From: Vallitaleaceae bacterium 9-2 | GTDB lineage: Bacteria; Bacillota; Clostridia; Lachnospirales; Vallitaleaceae | NCBI GenBank assembly: GCA_038396585.1 | Contig: CP121691.1 | Location: 1,736,001 to 1,800,000, forward strand | Length of the DNA: 64,000 nucleotides | Reading direction: 5' to 3' | Part shown: in pieces, positions 58,496 through 64,000 of the stretch | How positions within the stretch are numbered: position 1 is the stretch's first letter | How the letters are laid out: every line of letters starts with the position of its first letter | Notes under the pieces: generated by a model | Seen by the model: the letters and a program-made list of their open reading frames with translations, nothing else | Databases searched by the model: none | What the model was told of the DNA's origin: nothing | Made by a program: the position numbers and the translations under genes

Positions 58496-59091
58496 ATCAT
58501 CAATATAAAAACTTGCGAGAAAAAATAATTCAAAGACTAGAGAAAAAACAGTCCCAAAAACGCTTTAAACATACATTGAATGTTGAAAAGACAGCGGTTG
58601 AGTTGGCTGCCATTTACGGGGTGGATCATGAGAGGGTTTCTTTAGCCGCATTATTGCATGACTATGCAAAAAACTACTCAACGGAAAAAAAAGAGCAACT
58701 GTGCCAAAAATACGCAATTGCTTTATCAGAGCTTGAACATGAAAATATGGATTTAGCACACTCAAAACTCGGAGCTGCAATTGCTAAGGAAAAGTATCAT
58801 ATTGAGGATGAGGATATTCTCAATGCGATTTTATTCCATACGACAGGGCGGCCCCATATGTCTCTTATTGAAAAAATCATCTACATATCTGACTTTATTG
58901 AGCCTGGACGTAAAGAATTTCCTGGACTTGTTAAAGCAAGAAAACTCGCATATGAAGATATTGATAAAAGCCTTATTAAGGTTTTGTTATTATCAATTAA
59001 TCATTTGGTGGATCAGGAAAAACCTATTGATCCAGTAACAGAGCAAGCTTATGAATATTATTATCAACGATATAATGAAAAAGTTGTATAG
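58486..59091 (+). CDS. yqeK: YqeK HD-domain Ap4A hydrolase
   Basis: 201 residues. KRFKHTLNVEKTAVELA, ALLHDYAKNYS (HD pair) and ILFHTTGRPHMS are YqeK motifs. Members hydrolyse diadenosine tetraphosphate symmetrically. The start lies inside the nadD end. Confidence 0.93.
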   Translation: MQINHQYKNLREKIIQRLEKKQSQKRFKHTLNVEKTAVELAAIYGVDHERVSLAALLHDYAKNYSTEKKEQLCQKYAIALSELEHENMDLAHSKLGAAIAKEKYHIEDEDILNAILFHTTGRPHMSLIEKIIYISDFIEPGRKEFPGLVKARKLAYEDIDKSLIKVLLLSINHLVDQEKPIDPVTEQAYEYYYQRYNEKVV

Positions 59092-59113
59092 GTAAAAGAA
59101 AGAAGGTTTTCGA

Positions 59114-59452
59114 ATGAATGAATTTTTAAAAAGTGCTGTAAAAGCTATTGAAGATAAGCAAGGTCAAGATATTCGTGTCATTGATATTCGTGATGTGTCG
59201 GTTCTTGCGGACTATTTTATTATTGCGCATGGGAAAAACACACCACAAATTCAAGCAATTGTTGAACATATTGACTTTGTGTTGAGTAAACAAGGGCATG
59301 AACCTTTAAGTGTAGAAGGTGGACGTAATGGCGGCTGGAATTTGTTGGATTACGGTCACACAATCATTCACATTTTTGGTGTGCAAGAGCGATTGTTTTA
59401 TGACTTGGAACGATTGTGGGTTGATGGTAAACCTGTAGTTATCGAAGAGTAG
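59114..59452 (+). CDS. rsfS: Ribosomal silencing factor RsfS
   Basis: 112 residues. DIRVIDIRDVSVLADYFIIAHGKN, GGRNGGWNLLDYGHTIIHIFG and RLFYDLERLW match the family. Binds bL14 and blocks subunit joining in starvation. Last gene of the obgE cluster. Confidence 0.96.
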   Translation: MNEFLKSAVKAIEDKQGQDIRVIDIRDVSVLADYFIIAHGKNTPQIQAIVEHIDFVLSKQGHEPLSVEGGRNGGWNLLDYGHTIIHIFGVQERLFYDLERLWVDGKPVVIEE

Positions 59453-59481
59453 AGTAGACGAAGAGTAACATAAAAAAGATA

Positions 59482-59520
59482 AAAAAACTCCGACTATGTA
59501 AAATATAGTCGGAGTTTTTT
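59482..59520. terminator. Bidirectional terminator between rsfS and lexA
   Basis: AAAAAACTCCGACTAT pairs with ATAGTCGGAGTTTTTT. T runs flank the stem on both strands, fitting the convergent rsfS and lexA genes. Confidence 0.93.
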
Positions 59521-59551
59521 GGCTTTTTATTAAAGGTATACTTCATTAAAA

Positions 59552-60169
59552 TTAATAATTACGGTATAGCCCAACAACTTTTCCAAGAATCTTGACATCA
59601 TGGACATATATTGGTGCCATGGAATCGTTTTCTGGTTGTAAGCGTATGATATTCTTTTCTTTGTAGAATGTTTTTACAGTCACAGAATCATCTAAAAGAG
59701 CCACAACAATATCGCGATTATCTGCAACCTCTTGTTGGCGGACAATAAGCATATCATCATTAAAAATCCCAGCATTAATCATACTGTCTCCTTGAACTTG
59801 AACCATAAATAGGTTTTCATCATTTCCGGAGATATAATCTGCAGGAATTGGAAAATAATCTTCAATATGTTCAATGGCTAATAACGGTTCACCTGCAGCC
59901 ACTTTTCCAACGATGGGAATATTAATCATCTCATGGCGAATGGGGGTAAACCCATCTTCCATAATTTCAATCGCTCTTGGCTTTGTAGGATCACGGCGAA
60001 TATACCCTTTTTTTTCAAGACGTTCTAGATGTCCATGTACCGTTGAAGTTGATTTTAAGCCAACGGCCTCACATATTTCTCGTACGGATGGCGGGTAGCC
60101 TTTATTTAATTGTTCGTTGCGTATAAAATCTAATATACGGCGTTGTTTATCACTTAATGTATCTGCCAT
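59552..60169 (-). CDS. lexA: LexA repressor
   Basis: 205 residues. The N-terminal winged helix ([32 protein letters not shown]) binds SOS boxes. The C-terminal S24 protease domain has the self-cleavage bond Ala92-Gly93 (KVAAGEP), catalytic Ser129 (GDSM) and Lys166 (TVKTF). Cleaved on RecA activation. Divergent from a YneA-like gene, as in Bacillus. Confidence 0.97.
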   Translation of the reverse strand: MADTLSDKQRRILDFIRNEQLNKGYPPSVREICEAVGLKSTSTVHGHLERLEKKGYIRRDPTKPRAIEIMEDGFTPIRHEMINIPIVGKVAAGEPLLAIEHIEDYFPIPADYISGNDENLFMVQVQGDSMINAGIFNDDMLIVRQQEVADNRDIVVALLDDSVTVKTFYKEKNIIRLQPENDSMAPIYVHDVKILGKVVGLYRNY

Positions 60170-60214
60170 AGTTTACACCCCTTAAAAAGAACTATTATAT
60201 TTTTCTGCTTCTAT

Positions 60215-60243
60215 AGTATAGCATATTTTCACAATGGCATCAA
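60215..60243 (-). promoter_or_regulatory. Promoter of lexA
   Basis: On the minus strand TTGATG (60238-60243), a 17-bp spacer and TATACT (60215-60220). The -35 overlaps the first SOS box by three bases, which fits autorepression. Confidence 0.7.
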
Positions 60244-60254
60244 ACGTTTGTTCG
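60241..60254. promoter_or_regulatory. SOS box 1 (LexA site)
   Basis: CAAACGTTTGTTCG; on the minus strand CGAACAAACGTTTG, close to the Gram-positive CGAACN4GTTCG consensus. Overlaps the lexA -35. Confidence 0.88.
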
Positions 60255-60272
60255 TTTTTTTGATAAAATCTA

Positions 60273-60301
60273 TTGACAACAAACAGGTGTTCGTATATAA
60301 T
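60273..60301 (+). promoter_or_regulatory. Consensus promoter of the YneA-like gene
   Basis: TTGACA (60273-60278), a 17-bp spacer and TATAAT (60296-60301). SOS box 2 fills most of the spacer, so LexA would exclude RNA polymerase. Confidence 0.88.
60280..60293. promoter_or_regulatory. SOS box 2 (LexA site)
   Basis: CAAACAGGTGTTCG, between the -35 and -10 of the YneA-like gene. Confidence 0.88.
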
Positions 60302-60308
60302 TAAAACA

Positions 60309-60322
60309 CAAACAAACGTTCG
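60309..60322. promoter_or_regulatory. SOS box 3 (LexA site)
   Basis: CAAACAAACGTTCG, at about +3 to +16 of the predicted YneA-like transcript. Confidence 0.88.
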
Positions 60323-60333
60323 AGGTGATTGAT

Positions 60334-60672
60334 ATGAATAGACGAATAGCCAAAAAACGACAGAGAATACAACTAACAGTGATCCTTAGCATAATACTAC
60401 TGAGTCTCCTTATCCTAATGCTTATGCGCTTATTTAGCAACACAATCCTTGCAGCACCGGATATCGAGCAGACATATATAAGTGTTCAGATTCAAAAGAA
60501 TGATACATTGTGGGGATTGGCAACAACCTATAATTGCTTGGAGTATTATACGCATGAAGAATATATAGAACAAGTCATTAAGATTAATGATTTGAAAACA
60601 GAAACATTATATACAGGTTCGCGTTTAACCTTGCCTGTGACTCCAAGTTATACTGCAATGAAGTCTGACTAA
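60334..60672 (+). CDS. YneA-like SOS cell-division inhibitor (TM + LysM)
   Basis: 112 residues from the ATG at 60334, which GAGGTG precedes correctly; an in-frame GTG nine bases earlier overlaps that site. A basic start, one membrane helix (~12-33) and a LysM domain (ISVQIQKNDTLWGLATTYN to GSRLTLPV) form the YneA architecture. In Bacillus YneA delays septation during DNA damage. The lexA-divergent position and SOS boxes support the role, though sequence identity to YneA cannot be measured here. Confidence 0.85.
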   Translation: MNRRIAKKRQRIQLTVILSIILLSLLILMLMRLFSNTILAAPDIEQTYISVQIQKNDTLWGLATTYNCLEYYTHEEYIEQVIKINDLKTETLYTGSRLTLPVTPSYTAMKSD

Positions 60673-60700
60673 GATGTATGGACTATTAAGACGGATTAAG

Positions 60701-60741
60701 AAAGCATTTTAGACGCGTGAAGGCGTTTAAAGTGCTTTTAT
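60701..60741 (+). terminator. Terminator after the YneA-like gene
   Basis: AAAGCA-TTTTAGACGC pairs with GCGTTTAAA-TGCTTT with small bulges, followed by TTTTAT. Confidence 0.7.
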
Positions 60742-60759
60742 GCTTATATATAGGAAAAT

Positions 60760-60788
60760 TTGCGCAAGAATAGAATTAGTGTTATGAT
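60760..60788 (+). promoter_or_regulatory. Promoter of the DUF302 gene
   Basis: TTGCGC (60760-60765), a 17-bp spacer and TATGAT (60783-60788), ~60 bases before the DUF302 start. Confidence 0.55.
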
Positions 60789-60849
60789 AAAAAAGACCAA
60801 GAAAATGAACAAAAACTATAAATCCCAAACAAGATTTAGGAGGTATATC

Positions 60850-61236
60850 ATGGATATAATTTATGAAAAAGATACAGATAAATCTTTAGATGATGCACTA
60901 AAGGCATTAAAAGCCAGCTTAAAAGATCAAGGGTTTGGCGTCCTATGGGAATTAAATTTTAAAGATAAGTTACAGGAAAAAGGGCTGGATTTTGAAGATC
61001 CCTTTGTTGTGCTCGAAGTATGTAACCCTAAAAAAGCAAAAGAAGTGTTAGAGAAAAATATACATGTTGGATATGTATTGCCTTGTAAAATGGTCGTTCG
61101 ACGCGATAAAAACACCACATATATTGGTATGTTGCGGCCTGAGCGCTTAATGGCTCTATTTGATGAAGAGACATTAACATCTGTTGCACAAAATGTTGAA
61201 GCTTCATTAATGAAAGCCATTGAAGCGTCTATTTAA
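60850..61236 (+). CDS. DUF302 domain protein
   Basis: 128 residues. SLDDALKALKASLKDQGFGVLWELNFKDKLQEKG and VLEVCNPKKAKEVLEKN, then LPCKMVVRR, are DUF302 blocks. The domain is common near metal transporters and redox proteins; its activity is unknown. The ATG at 60850 has AGGAGG upstream; the frame extends further up but without ribosome binding sites. It lies before a copper-type ATPase but has its own terminator. Confidence 0.88.
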   Translation: MDIIYEKDTDKSLDDALKALKASLKDQGFGVLWELNFKDKLQEKGLDFEDPFVVLEVCNPKKAKEVLEKNIHVGYVLPCKMVVRRDKNTTYIGMLRPERLMALFDEETLTSVAQNVEASLMKAIEASI

Positions 61237-61240
61237 CCCC

Positions 61241-61272
61241 AAACCGCCTTAAAGATCTTAAGGCGGTTTTTG
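61241..61272 (+). terminator. Terminator after the DUF302 gene
   Basis: AAACCGCCTTAA pairs with TTAAGGCGGTTT around a five-base loop, followed by TT. Confidence 0.9.
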
Positions 61273-61320
61273 TCATTTTACGAAGGATGTGCGAATAGAC
61301 TGTAAAAAAGGAGGAGAAAT

Positions 61321-63297
61321 ATGAACCAACACAGCCATGAGAACCAAGATAACCATCATAATCATCATCAGATGATGATTAATGATTTCAAAAAACGTTT
61401 TTACATATCTCTTATTGTCACAGTTCCGGTATTAATTTTATCGCCGATGATTCAGGAATGGACAAATATAACACTAGATTTTAAGGGAAGTCAATACCTA
61501 TTGCTGGGACTTGCGACCTTTATATATTTTTATGGTGGATGGCCATTTTTAAAAGGCTTGTTTAGTGAACTCAAAGAGAAGAATCCTGGTATGATGACAT
61601 TAATAGCCATGGCTATTTCAGTTGCCTATTTTTATAGTAGCGCAACAACGTTGGGACTTGATGGAAAGGATTTTTTCTGGGAACTAGCAACGCTTATTGA
61701 TATTATGCTTCTTGGACACTGGATAGAGATGAAATCAGTTTTAAGTGCTTCAAAAGCACTAGATAAACTTGCAGAATTAATGCCGGATACGGCACATCGG
61801 ATGGATAATGGAAATATTACAGATGTTAAAGTCAATACACTAAAACCGGATGACAAAATTCTTGTCAAGCCAGGAGAAAAAGTTCCCGCTGATGGTATTA
61901 TTGCAAAGGGAACAAGTTATATAAACGAATCTATGTTAACAGGAGAATCAAAACCTATTGAAAAAAACAAAGGGGACAAAGTCATCGGAGGTTCATTAAA
62001 TGGAGATGGTGCATTAGAGGTTGATGTCCAAGGTACAGGGGATGACTCCTATCTATCCAAAGTAATTGCTATGGTGACAAGTGCCCAAAAATCAAAGTCC
62101 AGAACACAAAACTTGGCGGATAAAGCAGCTTTTTGGTTAACAATCGTTGCACTTACTATTGGATTTGTAACGCTAATTATTTGGTATATGCTAACCAAGG
62201 ATTTTACATATGCCATCGCTCGAATGGCCACCGTTATGGTCATTACCTGTCCCCATGCACTTGGGTTAGCAATGCCGCTAGTTGTAGCTAGTTCCACAGC
62301 GCAAGCAGCTGAAAGCGGACTTTTGATTCGTAATCGAACACAATTTGAGAATGCCCGTAAGATTGATACTGTAGTTTTTGATAAAACGGGTACATTGACC
62401 TATGGTGACTTTAAAGTAAACTTTATTGAAGTATTTGATGAAAACTATTCAAAAGAGCGGGTTATTACTTTGGCTGCAACACTGGAACATCATTCTGAGC
62501 ATCCTATTGCGAAAGGAATTATCGAAAAATTTAATGCGATGGAATTGACCTACCTAGAAAGTCAAGATTTTCAAGCGATTAAAGGCAAAGGTATTGAAGG
62601 TACTATTGAAGGTCATCAAGTGATGGTGGTTAGTCCTGGGTACTTGGAAGAGAATAATCTGACTCTTCCAAAAGAGCTTCCTGATCAAGGCGTATCTACA
62701 AATGTTTTTTTGCTAGTCGATGAGAATATAATTGCGGCGCTTGGGTTGGCAGATGGGATACGAGAAGAATCTTATGCAGCGATTAAGCGGCTAAAAGGTG
62801 AAGGTATAAAGACATGGATGTTGACTGGAGATAACGACGCAACTGCAAAAAAAGTTTCTGAAGAATTAGGACTTGATGGATATTTTGCCCAGGTCCTTCC
62901 CGAACAAAAACAAGAGAAGATTAAAGAGCTTCAGGCACAGGGACGCTTTATAGCTATGACAGGTGACGGGGTTAATGATGCACCGGCGCTGGCGCAAGCG
63001 GATGTTGGCATTGCCATTGGTTCCGGAACAGATGTGGCTGCAGAAACAGCAGATATTATTTTGGTAAATTCCAATCCCGAAGATGTAGCTATATTAATTG
63101 ACTTTGGACAGGCGACTTATCGCAAAATGATACAAAACCTTATTTGGGCGACGGGATATAATATTGTGGCTATTCCTTTGGCCGCAGGAGTATTATCAAG
63201 TGTTGGGATTGTTATTTCGCCTGCGATTGGTGCAGTCTTTATGTCTTTAAGTACTGTCATTGTGGCGATTAATGCAAAATTATTGAAGTTAAAATAA
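61321..63297 (+). CDS. copB: CopB-type P1B ATPase (copper/silver exporter)
   Basis: 658 residues. A His-rich N-terminus (about eight His in the first 16 residues) replaces HMA domains. The translocation helix has CPH (Cys310-His312), the mark of the P1B-3/CopB group. TGES (actuator), DKTGT (phosphorylated Asp354), SEHP and GDGVNDAPA are intact. It probably exports copper or silver ions from the cytosol. No copY, csoR or copZ gene is adjacent. GGAGGAG precedes the ATG. Confidence 0.93.
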   Translation: MNQHSHENQDNHHNHHQMMINDFKKRFYISLIVTVPVLILSPMIQEWTNITLDFKGSQYLLLGLATFIYFYGGWPFLKGLFSELKEKNPGMMTLIAMAISVAYFYSSATTLGLDGKDFFWELATLIDIMLLGHWIEMKSVLSASKALDKLAELMPDTAHRMDNGNITDVKVNTLKPDDKILVKPGEKVPADGIIAKGTSYINESMLTGESKPIEKNKGDKVIGGSLNGDGALEVDVQGTGDDSYLSKVIAMVTSAQKSKSRTQNLADKAAFWLTIVALTIGFVTLIIWYMLTKDFTYAIARMATVMVITCPHALGLAMPLVVASSTAQAAESGLLIRNRTQFENARKIDTVVFDKTGTLTYGDFKVNFIEVFDENYSKERVITLAATLEHHSEHPIAKGIIEKFNAMELTYLESQDFQAIKGKGIEGTIEGHQVMVVSPGYLEENNLTLPKELPDQGVSTNVFLLVDENIIAALGLADGIREESYAAIKRLKGEGIKTWMLTGDNDATAKKVSEELGLDGYFAQVLPEQKQEKIKELQAQGRFIAMTGDGVNDAPALAQADVGIAIGSGTDVAAETADIILVNSNPEDVAILIDFGQATYRKMIQNLIWATGYNIVAIPLAAGVLSSVGIVISPAIGAVFMSLSTVIVAINAKLLKLK

Positions 63298-63346
63298 TAT
63301 ATTTGTGCTATACTATATCTAATATAATATAAGGAGGTATCCAAGG

Positions 63347-63400
63347 ATGAATAATGATATATTCCTATTTATGGGAACCGGCTCCTTAAGGCTACAGTAA
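63347..63400 (+). CDS. Candidate leader peptide (17 codons) upstream of the FusB-like gene
   Basis: ATG at 63347 with AAGGAGG (63331-63337) at a workable distance; encodes MNNDIFLFMGTGSLRLQ and stops at 63400. The strong ribosome binding site and the overlap of the last codons with competing RNA arms suggest a regulatory upstream ORF. No similarity to a known leader peptide is claimed. Confidence 0.55.
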   Translation: MNNDIFLFMGTGSLRLQ

Positions 63401-63509
63401 AACAGTTGAACGTACTTTGTACGGAGCCTAAGCACATTAAATTTATACGTTAACTGTCTGTATTCTTTGAGCCTGAGCCCAAGCAAATAGAATAATACAT
63501 AAAAAGGAG
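63380..63509 (+). promoter_or_regulatory. Structured leader/attenuator of the FusB-like gene
   Basis: Arms that can pair: TACAG (63393-63397) with CTGTA (63458-63462) and ACAGTTgAACGTA (63402-63414) with TACGTTAACTGT (63446-63457), giving one long hairpin. Competing arms: GGCTCC (63380-63385) with GGAGCC (63423-63428), and CTCCTT (63382-63387) with AAGGAG (63504-63509), the ribosome binding site of the next gene. CGTAC/GTACG (63411-63423) is a small internal hairpin. No T run follows, pointing to translational rather than transcriptional control. Confidence 0.6.
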
Positions 63510-63515
63510 TACAGA

Positions 63516-64000
63516 ATGAAAGCTTTTATAAAAAAAGAACAATATAATGCAATTAATAAACATATGAAGGAACTTGCTTCGGTTTTAAAGTTTTGTCCAG
63601 ATACACAGGTTGTTGAGTCCAACAAACTTCATTGCGAACTTCAGATTTTTAATTTGTTTGAAGACTTGGATGATCAACAGATGAAACAATTGGAGTTAAT
63701 ATCGATAGATAGTGTTAAAAAAATCGAAAACTATTTAGCAAATCTCGATGAATATGTCTATGGTATGGATGGAACCACACCGATGCAGCTTAAGAAGTTA
63801 TTTAAAAAGGAAAAACATCTTAAGTTGCCTTCAGATGAGATATTAACGACTCGAAAGGTATATCTGGGATGGCAAGATACTTCGAATAAAAAATTATATA
63901 TGGCTTATTATCATCACAATACACTATTAGGAATGGCCTGTAAGATCCAGCCAGCTAAGCCGACGGCTGCCAATATATGTAAGTTATGCAATCACGTTGG
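63516..64000 (+). CDS. FusB/FusC-family EF-G-binding protein (3' partial)
   Basis: The frame is open from the ATG at 63516 to the window end (161 codons seen). MKAFIKKEQYNAINKHMKELASVLKF and the DEYVYGMDGTTPMQLKKLFKKEKHL block resemble the helical N-terminal domain of FusB-type proteins. AANICKLCNHVG is the first half of the C-terminal four-cysteine zinc finger. These proteins bind EF-G, promote its release from the ribosome and can give fusidic acid resistance; chromosomal homologues may serve general translation rescue. AAGGAG lies six bases upstream. Confidence 0.82.
   Translation, partial: MKAFIKKEQYNAINKHMKELASVLKFCPDTQVVESNKLHCELQIFNLFEDLDDQQMKQLELISIDSVKKIENYLANLDEYVYGMDGTTPMQLKKLFKKEKHLKLPSDEILTTRKVYLGWQDTSNKKLYMAYYHHNTLLGMACKIQPAKPTAANICKLCNHV

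Noticed and set aside
63269-63346. Consensus promoter between the CopB gene and the FusB leader
   Set aside because: TATACT (63309) and TATAAT (63323) are present, but no -35 hexamer lies 16-18 bases upstream; the start point is left open.

Overview
The window is a continuous stretch of a low-GC Bacillota chromosome. It is most likely from an anaerobic member of the Clostridia, near the Lachnospirales in gene content and order; this is an inference from synteny, not a phylogenetic placement. Signs for it are AT-rich codon use, strong purine-rich ribosome binding sites, some GTG and TTG starts, Gram-positive-type SOS boxes, an L21 leader, the radical-SAM pair/RNase G/rplU/prp/rpmA/obgE cluster, and bL27 with the Prp-cleaved N-terminal extension. 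Almost all genes lie on the + strand in tight, partly overlapping operons. The minus-strand genes are an M32 carboxypeptidase, a DUF1292 protein, a tRNA-Leu, a bacteriohemerythrin and lexA.

Layout. 1-4.1 kb: mutL (5' end outside the window), miaA, hfq and a methionine gamma-lyase-family PLP enzyme. 4.1-9.1 kb: alaS from a consensus promoter, a CapA-like lipoprotein whose first codons contain a terminator-like hairpin, and an AEC transporter. 9.1-20.5 kb: rpsU, yqeY, phoH, an unusually short PgpH-type HD protein, ybeY, a DUF3048 protein with a Glu-Pro repeat, cdd, a SpoVB/MurJ-like flippase, two flavoproteins and a CapK-like adenylate-forming enzyme. 20.5-26.4 kb: M32 peptidase, DUF4349 lipoprotein, a PUA-less proB behind palindromes, an acyltransferase with a zinc ribbon, DUF896, 5-formyl-THF cyclo-ligase and DUF1292. 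26.5-34.8 kb: ruvAB, a winged-helix protein, zapA, a U32 peptidase, a SEDS-PBP fusion and a Nudix hydrolase. 34.9-36.8 kb: tRNA-Leu(CAA) and an IS1202-like insertion sequence flanked by a perfect 29-bp direct repeat. 36.8-51.2 kb: ECF sigma/anti-sigma pair, polA, coaE, an oligopeptide-type binding lipoprotein, an FtsA-like protein, a GGDEF protein, a WalJ-like hydrolase, ACT and UPF0210 proteins, pepD and bacteriohemerythrin. 51.3-59.5 kb: the radical-SAM/RNase G/ribosomal protein/obgE/yhbY/nadD/yqeK/rsfS block. 59.5-61.3 kb: lexA facing a YneA-like LysM protein, with three SOS boxes between them, then a DUF302 protein. 61.3-64 kb: a CopB-type P1B ATPase and the start of a FusB/FusC-like EF-G-binding protein behind a structured leader with a small upstream ORF.

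Most of the window is housekeeping: DNA repair and SOS, translation and RNA processing, envelope growth, and cofactor or amino-acid metabolism. No CRISPR array, prophage or classical defence island was seen. The observations most worth following are the FusB leader (an apparent translational attenuator), the IS1202-like insertion beside the tRNA-Leu promoter, the SEDS-PBP single-chain fusion, the terminator hairpin inside the CapA signal peptide, the triple SOS-box control region, and the domain losses in PgpH and RNase G.
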